A stretch of 64,000 nucleotides of DNA, taken from assembly GCF_022835695.1 (NCBI RefSeq), contig NZ_BQUV01000008.1:248001-312000 (forward strand). Reading direction: 5' to 3'. This DNA is from Bradyrhizobium sp. Ce-3 (GTDB taxonomy: Bacteria; Pseudomonadota; Alphaproteobacteria; Rhizobiales; Xanthobacteraceae). The notes beneath the pieces were generated by a model that saw only the letters and a program-made list of their open reading frames with translations, did no database searches and was not told where the DNA came from. Each line of letters opens with the position of its first letter. Position 1 is the first letter of the stretch. Both the position numbers and the translations under genes were made by a program. Positions 36,234 to 45,539 of the stretch are shown here, piece after piece.

Positions 36234-37204
36234 TGGCCAAGCGCAGCAAAGTGCCGGCCAGGCGCGGCCTCGCCGCGCCGAAAGCGGCCGGGAAGGCACC
36301 GAAGGTCGGCGCCGGCGAGCTTCACAGCCTGTTCGATTTCCTGCGCTACGCGGTGAGCCGCTTCAACGCCGCCAAGCTCGTGTTCGCGCACGGCACCACC
36401 GATCCGGTGGTCGAGGCCGCGTTCCTGATCTGCGAGACGCTGCATCTGCATCCCGACCAGTTCGAGAATTTTGCCAACGCGCGCGTCACCATCGCCGAAG
36501 GCAAGCAGATCCTCGACCTGATCGAGCGGCGGATTTCGACGCGCAAGCCGGCCGCCTATCTCGTCAACAAGGTCTATATGCGCGGCCTGCCGTTCTATGT
36601 CGACGAGCGCACCATCGTGCCGCGCTCCTTCATCGGCGAATTGCTCGACTCGCATTTCGGCGGCGACGAGGACGGCACTTCGCTGATCGGCGATCCCGAG
36701 GAAGTCGGAAGCGTGCTCGACCTCTGCACCGGCTCCGGCTGCCTTGCGATCCTGGCCGCGCGGCATTTTCCCAACGCCGCGGTCGATGCGGTGGACATCT
36801 CAAAGGACGCGCTGGAGGTCGCCGCGCGCAACGTCGCCGACCACGGCCTCAACGACCGCCTGACGCTGCATCGCGGCGACCTGTTCAAGCCGCTCGGCGA
36901 CGCCAGCTACGACCTGATCATTTCGAACCCGCCCTATGTCGATGCCGAGGGCATGGCGGCGCTGCCGCGCGAGTGCCGCGCCGAGCCGAAGATCGCGTTC
37001 GACGGCGGCGCTGACGGGCTCGATATCGTCCGCCGCCTGCTGGATCAGGCGAAACAGCACCTGACCCCGCAGGGCGGGCTGCTCTGCGAGATCGGCCGCG
37101 GCCGCGACAATCTCGAGGCCGCCTATCCCAACCTGCCGCTGCTCTGGCTCGACACCGAGGACTCCGAGGGCGAGGTGTTCTGGATCGCCGCTGCCGACCT
37201 CTGA
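36233..37204 (+). CDS. prmB: Ribosomal protein L3 glutamine N5-methyltransferase (PrmB-like)
   Basis: A 323-residue SAM-dependent methyltransferase of the HemK/PrmB family. RTIVPRSFIGELL and LDLCTGSGCLAILAARHFP (SAM loop) are followed by the catalytic NPPYVDAEG motif, whose Asn-Pro-Pro-Tyr binds the target Gln side chain. The N-terminal helical domain is closer to PrmB than PrmC, so L3 is the likely substrate. It forms an operon with pgsA-moaD-moaE. A Lys/Arg-rich 25-residue head precedes the domain. Confidence 0.9.
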   Translation: MAKRSKVPARRGLAAPKAAGKAPKVGAGELHSLFDFLRYAVSRFNAAKLVFAHGTTDPVVEAAFLICETLHLHPDQFENFANARVTIAEGKQILDLIERRISTRKPAAYLVNKVYMRGLPFYVDERTIVPRSFIGELLDSHFGGDEDGTSLIGDPEEVGSVLDLCTGSGCLAILAARHFPNAAVDAVDISKDALEVAARNVADHGLNDRLTLHRGDLFKPLGDASYDLIISNPPYVDAEGMAALPRECRAEPKIAFDGGADGLDIVRRLLDQAKQHLTPQGGLLCEIGRGRDNLEAAYPNLPLLWLDTEDSEGEVFWIAAADL

Positions 37205-37357
37205 CCGCCGGCTCCGGTGATTTACGGAGCCCGATGCGAGCCAAGCGAAAATCGTGTGCAGTTCCAGCCGGTTCCGAAGATCGCTGGCCCGTCGAATCAA
37301 CAATGGTGCTAAGCTTGCGCTCCGGGGACGTTCGGACAGAGGGCGCGGGCGCGCGAC

Positions 37358-38770
37358 ATGATTCGCATTTCGACGATCTTCATCGCCATCTGCATGGTGC
37401 TGGTCGCAGCTTCGCTCGGCTTCGTGCTGTATTCGGTGGCGGGCATCAGCGGATCGGAATCGGCGATCGTGGCGCTGGCCGCCCTCACCTGCCTGATCCT
37501 CTATAACGCGGTCTCGATGCGGTTGCGCGACCGCAGCGACGTCGGCGGCCAGATCGCGGATCTGTCGCGCGGCACCGCCGACCTCGCCCGCCAGGTCGCC
37601 GAATTCGGCCGCCGGCTGGCCGCGGTCGAGGGCCGCGTCGCCTCGGCCAATTCCACCGGCGCCGACCGGATGCAGAGCATGGCCGGCGAGATCAGCGAGC
37701 TTGGCGGACTGGTGCGGCAGCTTGCGGCATCCGTCGCCCATCATGAGGATCTGCTGACAACTGCTCCAGCGGAGCAACCGGTCGCGTCGGCGCGCGACGA
37801 TCTGCTGCAACCGGCTGCACCCGCGCCGACCGTCGTGTTCGCGCCACCGCCGCCCCCCACCGCCCCGTCGGCGATCTCGCGCAGCCAGAGCCAGCTGATC
37901 GGCGCGATCAAGCACGCCATCGACGAGAACCGCCTCGACATCTACCTGCAGCCGATGGTGACGCTGCCGCAGCGCAAGGTGCGCTACTACGAGGCGGTGA
38001 CGCGGCTGCGCGACGAGCGCGACCAGGTGCTGGCCGCCGACGATTTCATCGAGGCGGCCGAGGCCGGCGGCCTGATCGGCCGCATCGATCACATGGTGAT
38101 GCTTCGCTGCGTCCAGGTGCTGCGCCGCCTGATGATCCGCAGCAAGGATGTCGGCGTGTTCTGCAACGTCTCGGCGGGCACCTTGGCAAGCCCGGCGCAC
38201 TTCACCCAATGTCTCGACTTCCTCGAGGCCAACCGCGCGCTGGCGCCGTCCTTCGTGCTCGAGTTCAAGCAGGCCACCTTCCGCAATCTCGGCCCGGTCG
38301 AAAGCGAGAACCTCGCGGCGCTGGCGCAGCGCGGCTACCGCTTCTCGATCGACCATGTCAGCGATCTCCGCCTCGAGCCGCGCGAGCTCGCCGATCGCGG
38401 CGTCCGCTTCATCAAGGTGCCGGCGGCGCTGCTGCTCGACACCAGGCAGAGCGCGACGTCGGATATCCATCCGTCCGATCTGTCCGACCTGCTCGGCCGC
38501 TACGGCATCGACCTGATCGCCGAGCGGATCGAGGGCGAGCGCTCGGTGGTCGACCTGCTCGACTATGATGTCCGGTTCGGCCAGGGCTTCCTGTTCGCGC
38601 CGCCGCGGCCGTTGCGGCCGGAAGGGGCATCTGCTACCGCCGAGGCTCCGCAAGCCAACCCACAGGATCTTAATGGCGCCGGCACTTCAGCACCCGTCTC
38701 CAGCCCCGCAGCGCCGCCGCGCGCAACCGGCAGCGCCGCACTGGCACGCCGCGCGCTCGGTCCGAATTAG
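37358..38770 (+). CDS. Membrane-anchored degenerate EAL-domain protein
   Basis: A 470-residue protein. Two hydrophobic helices (about 3-25 and 36-52), a coiled-coil stretch (about 65-130), a Pro-rich linker (about 150-175), an EAL-like domain (about 180-420) and a disordered tail. EAL reads EAV (YYEAVTRLR). The conserved Asn (CNVS), Glu (VLEF), Lys (FIKVP), Glu (IAERIE) and Gln (GQGF) positions remain, but the Asp-Asp-Phe-Gly metal loop reads DHVS, losing the second Asp. Catalysis on c-di-GMP is therefore doubtful; it may bind c-di-GMP or a partner protein. Confidence 0.82.
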   Translation: MIRISTIFIAICMVLVAASLGFVLYSVAGISGSESAIVALAALTCLILYNAVSMRLRDRSDVGGQIADLSRGTADLARQVAEFGRRLAAVEGRVASANSTGADRMQSMAGEISELGGLVRQLAASVAHHEDLLTTAPAEQPVASARDDLLQPAAPAPTVVFAPPPPPTAPSAISRSQSQLIGAIKHAIDENRLDIYLQPMVTLPQRKVRYYEAVTRLRDERDQVLAADDFIEAAEAGGLIGRIDHMVMLRCVQVLRRLMIRSKDVGVFCNVSAGTLASPAHFTQCLDFLEANRALAPSFVLEFKQATFRNLGPVESENLAALAQRGYRFSIDHVSDLRLEPRELADRGVRFIKVPAALLLDTRQSATSDIHPSDLSDLLGRYGIDLIAERIEGERSVVDLLDYDVRFGQGFLFAPPRPLRPEGASATAEAPQANPQDLNGAGTSAPVSSPAAPPRATGSAALARRALGPN

Positions 38771-38785
38771 CCGGCAGATCGCATC

Positions 38786-39640
38786 ATGAATTCGCTGCGT
38801 TTCGTGGAGCGGCTGCGCGACCTCACTGCCGGCGTCGACGTCGTGCTGTCGGACATCTGGGGCGTCGTGCACAACGGGCTCGAATCCTTTCCCGAGGCCT
38901 GCGAGGCCCTGCACACATTCCGCAAGCAGGGCGGCACCGTCATCCTGATCACCAACGCGCCGCGGCCGGCCGATTCCGTGCAGCGCCAGCTGCGCAAGCT
39001 CGGCGTCGCCGACGAGACCTATGACGCGATCGTCTCCTCGGGCGACCTGACGCGGCACTTCGTGGCTGATCATCCCGGCCAGAAGATCTTCTGGATCGGC
39101 CCGGAGCGCGACAGCTCGATCCATCGCGGCCTCGACGCCACCATGGTGCCGCTGGAGCAGGCCGACTACATCATCTGCACCGGCCTGTTCGACGACGAGA
39201 CCGAATCTGCCGAAGACTATCGCGACACGCTATTGAAGGCGCTGGCGCGCAAGCTGACGCTGGTCTGCGCCAACCCGGATATCGTGGTCGAGCGCGGCGA
39301 CCGGCTGATCTACTGCGCCGGCGCGGTCGCCGAACTCTATCGCGAACTCGGCGGTGAGGTGATCTTCTACGGCAAGCCGCACCGGCCGATCTACGAGCGC
39401 GCCATGCGGCTTGCCACCGAGCGCCGCGGGCATCCGACCGAACTCAGCCGCGTGCTTGCGATCGGCGATTCCGTGCGCACCGACCTGACCGGCGCCCACA
39501 ACTTCGGCATCGATCTCCTGTTCGTCACCCGCGGCATCCATTCCGAACAGTTCGAGGGCATCGAGCAGCTCGATGCGGCCTCGATCAAGGAATTGTTCGG
39601 CCATCCGCCGCGCGCGCTGATGCGCGAGCTGAAATGGTAG
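38786..39640 (+). CDS. HAD-superfamily hydrolase (TIGR01459-type, class IIA)
   Basis: A 284-residue protein. Motif I is SDIWGVVHNG, with the nucleophile Asp but Trp where most HAD phosphatases have a second Asp, as is usual in this subfamily. Motif II is ILITNAPRP (Thr), and the C-terminal motifs GKPHRPIYE (Lys) and IGDSVRTDLTGA (Asp) complete the site. It resembles NagD/4-nitrophenylphosphatase types. The substrate is unknown. It starts 15 bp after the EAL gene. Confidence 0.9.
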   Translation: MNSLRFVERLRDLTAGVDVVLSDIWGVVHNGLESFPEACEALHTFRKQGGTVILITNAPRPADSVQRQLRKLGVADETYDAIVSSGDLTRHFVADHPGQKIFWIGPERDSSIHRGLDATMVPLEQADYIICTGLFDDETESAEDYRDTLLKALARKLTLVCANPDIVVERGDRLIYCAGAVAELYRELGGEVIFYGKPHRPIYERAMRLATERRGHPTELSRVLAIGDSVRTDLTGAHNFGIDLLFVTRGIHSEQFEGIEQLDAASIKELFGHPPRALMRELKW

Positions 39641-39983
39641 CGGCCCCCCAAAGGGGCCCGCCGCCAAAAAATCGAAAACAACCCCATGCACAGTAGCCGG
39701 TGGCGGCGGAACGTCGACCAGGCGGCTTGACACGTCGGGCAACTCAGGGATACATTTCTAATATTCCGAAGCAGTGCAAGTGCCATCCAGCGTCATCATC
39801 CGCGCAGGCGGGTGATCCAGTATTCCAGAGGCGGTCGTGCTTGAGCCGATGGGCTGCGGCGTACTGAATCGCCCGGTTGAACCGGGCGATGACAGGTGAG
39901 GATGACGACGCAGCTAGCCAGCGCGAAGACGCGCTTCTGCCCGGGCCTGACCTGAATTCAGTCGATGCGATCGATGTGGGCGC
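39641..39983. other. Intergenic region between convergent HAD and cheY-like genes
   Basis: 343 bases. The central part is the repeat at 39791-39894. The remainder shows no gene, only AT-richer filler (GGGATACATTTCTAATATTCC) near 39750. Confidence 0.5.
39791..39894. repeat. CGTCATC...GGGTGATCCAGTAT repeat, copy 1
   Basis: Arms CATCCGCGCAGGCGGGTGAT and ATCGCCCGGTTGAACCGGGC, with GTGATCCAGTA / TACTGAATCGCC complementary across the loop. A related copy in opposite orientation is at 56801-56898. A two-hairpin element between convergent genes. Confidence 0.8.
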
Positions 39984-40379
39984 TTACGCCGTCGCCATGT
40001 CAGGGAAAACCGCCTCGATCTTGGTCTTCAGCGTGGCGGCGTTGAACGGCTTGACGATGTAATTGTTCACGCCGGCCTTCTTGGCCGCGATCACGTTCTC
40101 GGTCTTGGATTCCGCGGTGATCATGATGAAGGGCGTGGTCGCGAGGTTGGGATCGGCGCGGACTTCCTTGAGCAGATCGTAGCCGGTCATCGGCTCCATA
40201 TTCCAGTCGGAAATCACCAGGCCGTACTTCTTGCCGCGCATCTTGTTGAGCGCGGCCGAGCCGTCGGACGCATCGTCGATATTCTCGAATCCAAGCTGCT
40301 TGAGAAGATTCCGGATGATGCGGATCATGGTGCTGTAATCATCAACCACCAGAACCGGCATGGACAAATCAACCGCCAT
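39984..40379 (-). CDS. cheY: CheY-like single-domain response regulator
   Basis: A 131-residue receiver domain: acidic pair in LVVDDYST, phospho-acceptor Asp in VISDWNME, Thr/Ser in MITAES and Lys in YIVKPFNAATL, close to chemotaxis CheY. The ATG at 40379 has GGGGGAAAG just upstream; a longer frame to 40421 lacks this. It stands alone, without che or fla genes nearby, so an assignment to flagellar switching is by similarity. Confidence 0.85.
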   Translation of the reverse strand: MAVDLSMPVLVVDDYSTMIRIIRNLLKQLGFENIDDASDGSAALNKMRGKKYGLVISDWNMEPMTGYDLLKEVRADPNLATTPFIMITAESKTENVIAAKKAGVNNYIVKPFNAATLKTKIEAVFPDMATA

Positions 40380-40593
40380 CTTTCCCCCCAAAACCACTAA
40401 CGCAACTTGGCTTCTGCACAAACGCAGCTTTCCGCCAACGACTAACAGCAGGCGTTAAACAGCGCGTTAACCGGCTGAATCCGGATTGTTACGGATTTGA
40501 CGCGATTTTCGCTATGCTTGACTTCCACGCCGCCGCCGCGTCACGGTCCGGCCCGCAACAATCATGCTTAAGAATCCTTGAAGAATACCTGAC
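40380..40593. promoter_or_regulatory. Divergent promoter region of the cheY-like gene and ribF
   Basis: 214 bases with no gene. GTTAAACAGCGCGTTAACC (about 40454-40472) has two TTAA halves spaced by 8, one more than the CtrA consensus, 75 bp upstream of cheY. It is a weak candidate only. Confidence 0.4.
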
Positions 40594-41577
40594 ATGAGCA
40601 CCGGCTTTACCGTTATCCGCGACAACACCCCCGAAAGCGTCATTCCGAAGGGCGCCGTGGTCGCGATGGGAAATTTCGACGGCGTGCATCTCGGTCACCG
40701 CGCCGTGATCGGCGCGGCGCTGGCGATGGGCAAAACCCACGGCGTGCCCGCGCTCGCGGTGACCTTCGAGCCGCATCCGCGCAGCTTCTTCAGCCCCAAC
40801 ACCCCGCAATTCCGCCTCACGGACGAGACCAACAAGCTGCGGCTGCTCGCGGCCACCGGACTCGCCGGCGCGGTCGTGATGACCTTCGACAAGGCGCGCG
40901 CCGGCACCACGGCACAGGATTTCATTCACCATGACCTGATCGGCCGGCTCGGCATCAGCGGCATCGCGGTCGGCTACGACTTCCATTTCGGCAAGGGCCG
41001 GGTCGGCTCGCCGAGCCTCCTGGTCAGCGAAGCGCCGCGGCTCGGCATCGAGGTCGACGTGCAGGCCCATGTCGACATCGAGGAGCGTCCGGTCTCCTCC
41101 AGCGCGATCCGCATGGCACTCGCCGAGGGCGAGATCACTGAGGCCACCACGATGCTGGGCGGCCCGTGGTTCGTCACCGGCAAGGTGATCCACGGCGAGA
41201 AGCGCGGCCGCGACCTCGGCTATCCCACCGCCAACATCCGCCTCGACAAGCATTGCGGTTTGAAGCACGGCATCTATGCGGTGCGGGTCGGCAAGGCCCA
41301 CGACAATGACAAGGTACGGTTCAACGGCGTCGCCAGCTTCGGCCGCCGCCCGACCTTCGACAATGGCGCGCCGCTGCTCGAAGTGTTCCTGTTCGATTTC
41401 AAGGGCGATCTCTACGACACGGTCCTTGATGTCGCATTCATCGGTTTCATTCGCGAAGAGCTGAAATTCGACACCATCGAGGCGTTGATACGCCAGATGG
41501 ATGACGACAGCGCCAAGGCCCGCGCATTCCTCGCCGCGGCGCCGGACGCGTTCCCGCAGCTCGGAGTGATTGGTTGA
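40594..41577 (+). CDS. ribF: Bifunctional riboflavin kinase/FAD synthetase
   Basis: A 327-residue enzyme. The N-terminal FAD synthetase domain (about 1-185) has the nucleotidyltransferase motifs GNFDGVHLGH and the ISSTxIR-like element VSSSAIRMALAEG. The C-terminal flavokinase domain (about 190-325) has GEKRGRDLGYPTANI, the Pro-Thr-Ala-Asn ATP/flavin loop. It turns riboflavin into FMN and FAD, the ligand of the ribH riboswitch at 15.1 kb. The stop overlaps the next gene by TTGA. Confidence 0.96.
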   Translation: MSTGFTVIRDNTPESVIPKGAVVAMGNFDGVHLGHRAVIGAALAMGKTHGVPALAVTFEPHPRSFFSPNTPQFRLTDETNKLRLLAATGLAGAVVMTFDKARAGTTAQDFIHHDLIGRLGISGIAVGYDFHFGKGRVGSPSLLVSEAPRLGIEVDVQAHVDIEERPVSSSAIRMALAEGEITEATTMLGGPWFVTGKVIHGEKRGRDLGYPTANIRLDKHCGLKHGIYAVRVGKAHDNDKVRFNGVASFGRRPTFDNGAPLLEVFLFDFKGDLYDTVLDVAFIGFIREELKFDTIEALIRQMDDDSAKARAFLAAAPDAFPQLGVIG

Positions 41578-42122
41578 AAACAGAGAAAGAGAAAATGCTG
41601 GCGGGCGAGCTGTATCGCCCGGATGCCGAGCTCGCCGCCGACCATGCCGCGGCGGAACGATGGATGGCCCGCTACAATGCGTCGGGCGCAGCGTCCGCAG
41701 CCGAGCTGCACGCATTGCTCGCCGAGCGTTTCGGACGGGTCGGCAAGGACGCCGTGATCCGCCCGCCGTTTTTCTGCGACTACGGCAGCAATATCAGCCT
41801 CGGCGACGGCGTGTTCCTCAACTTCAATTGCGTCATCCTCGACGTCGTCGCGGTCACAATCGGCGATCGCACCCAGATCGGGCCCGCGGTGCAGATCTAT
41901 ACCGCCGACCACCCGCGCGATGCCGAAACCCGCCGCGCGGGCCTGGAATTCGGCCGCCCGATCCGGATCGGCAGCGACGTCTGGATCGGCGGGGGTGCCA
42001 TCATCCTGCCCGGCGTCACCATCGGCGACGGCGCCCTGGTCGGGGCCGGCAGCGTGGTGACGCGGGACGTCGCCCCCGGGACGATCGTGGCGGGCAATCC
42101 GGCCCGGCGGCGGCCGGTTTAG
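41574..42122 (+). CDS. Sugar O-acetyltransferase, left-handed beta-helix (Maa/NodL/LacA family)
   Basis: A 182-residue hexapeptide-repeat acetyltransferase. The TTG start at 41574, coupled to ribF, gives MKTEKEKMLAGELYRPDAEL, which matches the E. coli maltose acetyltransferase N-terminus (STEKEKMIAGELY), so I choose it over the ATG at 41595. The beta-helix has ISLGDGVFLNFNC, VWIGGGAIILPGVTIGDGALVGAGSVV and the catalytic His in YTADHPRD. It acetylates a sugar hydroxyl with acetyl-CoA. NodL of rhizobia is in this family, but no nod genes are nearby. Confidence 0.93.
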   Translation: MKTEKEKMLAGELYRPDAELAADHAAAERWMARYNASGAASAAELHALLAERFGRVGKDAVIRPPFFCDYGSNISLGDGVFLNFNCVILDVVAVTIGDRTQIGPAVQIYTADHPRDAETRRAGLEFGRPIRIGSDVWIGGGAIILPGVTIGDGALVGAGSVVTRDVAPGTIVAGNPARRRPV

Positions 42123-42334
42123 AGGCCCTTGCCCGGACCGATTTAAGGTGGCGGGGCCTTTGCGATTTCCCCGTCTGGCTGCTATGGAAACCCCATGTTT
42201 TCGCGGCGCATCATACGGATTAGCGGCCCGGCTTCCGCCTGAGCCTGAAGGCTCGGCGCAAGACCGGGACTTTCGCCGTTTTCACCCGCGATTGATCGCG
42301 TATCCGCGCCCGCACCTGCCAAATCAGAGCTTTC

Positions 42335-45300
42335 ATGTCCGACAAGCCGCAAAAGACCGACGCTAACGACTATTCCAAGACCCTTTACCTGCCGCAGACG
42401 GAATTCCCGATGCGCGCCGGCCTGCCCCAGCGCGAGCCCGAAATCCTGAAATACTGGAACGACATCGGCCTCTACGACAGGCTGCGCCGGAAAGCCGACG
42501 GCCGCGCCAAATTCGTGCTGCATGACGGCCCGCCCTACGCCAACGGCAACATCCATATCGGCCACGCGCTGAACAAGATCCTCAAGGACGTCGTGACCAA
42601 GAGCCAGCAGATGCTCGGCTTCGACTCCAATTACGTGCCGGGCTGGGACTGCCACGGCCTGCCGATCGAATGGAAGATCGAGGAGGAGAACTACCGCTCC
42701 AAGGGCAAGCAGAAGCCCGACTTCCGCGACTCCGCCGCGATGGTCGCGTTCCGCAGGGAATGCCGCGCCTATGCGACGCACTGGATCAACGTGCAGCGCG
42801 AGGAGTTCAAGCGGCTCGGCATCATCGGCGACTGGGATCATCCCTACCAGACCATGAGCTATCCGGCCGAGGCGCAGATCGCCCGCGAGCTGATGAAGTT
42901 CGCCGCCAACGGCACGCTGTATCGCGGCTCCAAGCCGGTGATGTGGAGCGTGGTCGAGAAGACCGCGCTCGCCGAGGCCGAGGTCGAATATGAGGACTAC
43001 ACCTCCGACATGGTGTGGGTGAAATTCCCGATCACCTCGCCGGCGCATGGCGCGCTGGCCAATGCCTCGGTGGTGATCTGGACCACCACGCCGTGGACGC
43101 TGCCCGGCAACCGCGCCATCTCGTTCTCGCCGAAGATCGCCTACGGCCTCTACAAGGTGACGGACGCGCCGGCGGACAATTGGGCGAAGACCGGCGATCT
43201 CCTGATCCTGGCCGATGCGCTCGCCGCCGAAGTGTTCAAGCAGGCGCGCGTGACGTCCTATGAGAAGGTCCGCGATATTCCCGGCGACACGCTGGATGCG
43301 GTCGAATGCGCCCATCCGCTGCGCGGCTTTGGCGGCGGCTACGAATTCACCGTGCCGCTGCTCGCCGGCGAACATGTCACCGACGACACCGGCACCGGCT
43401 TCGTGCACACCGCGCCGAGCCACGGCCGCGAGGACTTCGACGTCTGGACGGCCAACACCCGCGAGCTCGATGCGCGCGGCATCCCGACTGCGATCCCCTA
43501 CACGGTCGACGAGAACGGCGCTTACACCGCGCAGGCGCCGGGCTTCACCGGCAAGCGCGTGCTCAACGACAAGGGCGAGAAGGGCGACGCCAACGAGGCC
43601 GTGATCAAGGCGCTGATCGAGGCCGGCAAGCTCTTGGCGCGCGGCCGCCTCAAGCACCAGTACCCGCATTCCTGGCGCTCCAAGAAGCCGGTGATCTTCC
43701 GCAACACGCCGCAATGGTTCATCGCGATGGACAAGCCCATCGTAGACGCCCCGGGCAAGCCCGGGGCTACGGACATCGCCGAGAACGGCCATGCCAAAAA
43801 GGGCGACACGCTGCGCGCCCGCGCGCTGCACGCGATCTCGGTCACCCAATGGGTGCCGCCGGCCGGCGAGAACCGCATCAACGGCATGATCGCCAACCGT
43901 CCGGACTGGGTGATCTCGCGGCAGCGCGCCTGGGGCGTGCCGATCGCCGTGTTCGTGCGCGAGAACGCTGACGGCTCGGCCGAGATCCTGCAGGACGAGG
44001 TGGTCAACCAGCGCATCACCGAGGCGTTCATGGAGGAAGGCGCCGACGCCTGGTACATGGACGGCGCCCGCGAGCGCTTCCTTAGGGATCGCGCGTCCGA
44101 GAACTGGAAGAAGGTCGACGACATCTGCGACGTCTGGTTCGATTCCGGCTCCACGCATGCCTTCGTGCTGGAAGACCGCCAGAACTTCCCGCAGCTCGGC
44201 AACATCGTCCGCAAGATCGACGGCGGCGATGACACCGTGATGTATCTGGAAGGCTCCGACCAGCATCGCGGCTGGTTCCACTCGTCGCTGCTGGAAAGCG
44301 CCGGCACCCGCGGCCGCGCGCCGTACGACATCGTGCTGACCCACGGCTTCACGCTCGACGAGAACGGCCGCAAGATGTCGAAGTCGCTCGGCAACACCGT
44401 CGAGCCGCAGAAGGTGATCAAGGATTCCGGCGCGGACATCCTGCGCCTGTGGGTGTGCGCCACCGATTATGCCGACGACCAGCGCATCGGCCCTGAAATC
44501 CTGAAGAACACCATCGAGACCTATCGCAAGCTGCGCAACTCGATCCGCTGGATGCTCGGCACGCTGCATCATTTCAAGCCGAGCGAGCAGGTCGCCTTCG
44601 ACGAGATGCCCGAGCTCGAGCGGCTGATGCTGCACGAGCTGGCCGGCCACGCCGAGACCATCCGCGAGGCCTATGCCGCGTTCGACTACAAGACCGTGGT
44701 CGCAAGCCTCGCGGCCTTCATGAACTCCGAGCTGTCGGCGTTCTATTTCGATATCCGCAAGGACACGCTGTATTGCGATCCGCCGTCCTCGGTGGCGCGC
44801 AAGGCGGCGCTGACCACGATCGATATGCTTTGCGACGCGATCCTGAAATGGCTGGCGCCGATCCTGAGCTTCACCACCGACGAAGCCTGGCGGATGTACC
44901 GGCCGAACGCCGAGCCTTCGGTGCACCTCACGCTGTTCCCCGAGGGTCTCGAGCAGTTCCGCGACGATGCCCTCGCTGCGAAGTGGGAGACGATCCGCAA
45001 CGTCCGCCGCGTCGTCACCGGCGCGCTCGAGCTCGAACGCGCCGCCAAGCGGATCGGCTCGTCGCTCGAGGCATCGCCGGTGATCTACGTCGCCGACCGC
45101 GCGATGCTGGCAACGCTGTTCGACATCGACCTCGCCGAGGTGTGCATCACCTCGAATTACGAGGTGCGCGAGGGCGAGGCGCCGGCCACGGCCTTCCGGC
45201 TCGATGCGGTGCCCGGCGTTGCCGTGGTGGTCGAGAAGGCGGTCGGCACCAAATGCGCGCGTTCGTGGAAGATCCTGCCGACAGTGGGCGAGGACCCTGA

Positions 45301-45373
45301 ATATCCCGACGTCTCGCCGCGCGACGCGCAGGCGCTGCGCGAGTGGAAGGCGCTGGGGGTCAGCGTCTCCTAA
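42335..45373 (+). CDS. ileS: Isoleucyl-tRNA synthetase
   Basis: A 1012-residue class I synthetase. HIGH is in [10 protein letters not shown] (about 68-77), the editing domain lies at about 190-410 ([22 protein letters not shown]), and KMSKS in [10 protein letters not shown] near 682. The C-terminus differs from E. coli: of the zinc-finger cysteines only one remains ([10 protein letters not shown]) and the last pair is missing. A 31-bp palindrome (43741-43771) is embedded in frame and encodes [10 protein letters not shown] between MDK and LRARAL, where E. coli has only a few residues. The gene is otherwise normal and is upstream of lspA. Confidence 0.97.
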   Translation: MSDKPQKTDANDYSKTLYLPQTEFPMRAGLPQREPEILKYWNDIGLYDRLRRKADGRAKFVLHDGPPYANGNIHIGHALNKILKDVVTKSQQMLGFDSNYVPGWDCHGLPIEWKIEEENYRSKGKQKPDFRDSAAMVAFRRECRAYATHWINVQREEFKRLGIIGDWDHPYQTMSYPAEAQIARELMKFAANGTLYRGSKPVMWSVVEKTALAEAEVEYEDYTSDMVWVKFPITSPAHGALANASVVIWTTTPWTLPGNRAISFSPKIAYGLYKVTDAPADNWAKTGDLLILADALAAEVFKQARVTSYEKVRDIPGDTLDAVECAHPLRGFGGGYEFTVPLLAGEHVTDDTGTGFVHTAPSHGREDFDVWTANTRELDARGIPTAIPYTVDENGAYTAQAPGFTGKRVLNDKGEKGDANEAVIKALIEAGKLLARGRLKHQYPHSWRSKKPVIFRNTPQWFIAMDKPIVDAPGKPGATDIAENGHAKKGDTLRARALHAISVTQWVPPAGENRINGMIANRPDWVISRQRAWGVPIAVFVRENADGSAEILQDEVVNQRITEAFMEEGADAWYMDGARERFLRDRASENWKKVDDICDVWFDSGSTHAFVLEDRQNFPQLGNIVRKIDGGDDTVMYLEGSDQHRGWFHSSLLESAGTRGRAPYDIVLTHGFTLDENGRKMSKSLGNTVEPQKVIKDSGADILRLWVCATDYADDQRIGPEILKNTIETYRKLRNSIRWMLGTLHHFKPSEQVAFDEMPELERLMLHELAGHAETIREAYAAFDYKTVVASLAAFMNSELSAFYFDIRKDTLYCDPPSSVARKAALTTIDMLCDAILKWLAPILSFTTDEAWRMYRPNAEPSVHLTLFPEGLEQFRDDALAAKWETIRNVRRVVTGALELERAAKRIGSSLEASPVIYVADRAMLATLFDIDLAEVCITSNYEVREGEAPATAFRLDAVPGVAVVVEKAVGTKCARSWKILPTVGEDPEYPDVSPRDAQALREWKALGVSVS
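43741..43771. repeat. Palindromic element embedded in the ileS coding sequence
   Basis: CGTAG-acg-CCCCGGGC-aa-GCCCGGGG-CTACG: an 8-bp perfect inner stem plus a 5-bp outer stem. It is in frame within ileS and reads (V)DAPGKPGAT. Its CGTAG/CTACG ends and CCCGGG core resemble the intergenic element at 706-793. Confidence 0.8.
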
Positions 45374-45378
45374 TTGTC

Positions 45379-45522
45379 CGTCGTCCCGGCCTAGTGCGCA
45401 ATTGCGCACGGGGGCCGGGACCCATAACCCCCGCTGTCTCGAATGGACGAAGGCTGATGACCCCGAGTCATTCAAACAACACCCGGCACGGCGTATGGGT
45501 CCCGGCCTTCGCCGCGACGACA
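45379..45522. repeat. Long palindromic repeat, GTCGTCCCGG family, copy D
   Basis: The left arm CGTCGTCCCGGCCTAGTGCG plus GTGCGCAATTGCGCAC is nearly identical to copy B. The right arm is CGTATGGGTCCCGGCCTTCG...CGACGACACC. The middle differs. It fills almost the whole gap between ileS and lspA, ending 18 bp before the lspA ATG. Confidence 0.9.
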
Positions 45523-45539
45523 CCTTTGGCGGGGCTCCG

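Noticed and set aside
36800-38653. 617-codon open frame antisense to the EAL gene and prmB
   Set aside because: It crosses two real genes on the other strand and has no recognisable domain.
40454-40472. CtrA box upstream of the cheY-like gene
   Set aside because: The two TTAA halves are spaced by 8 and not 7 bases, so it misses the consensus.
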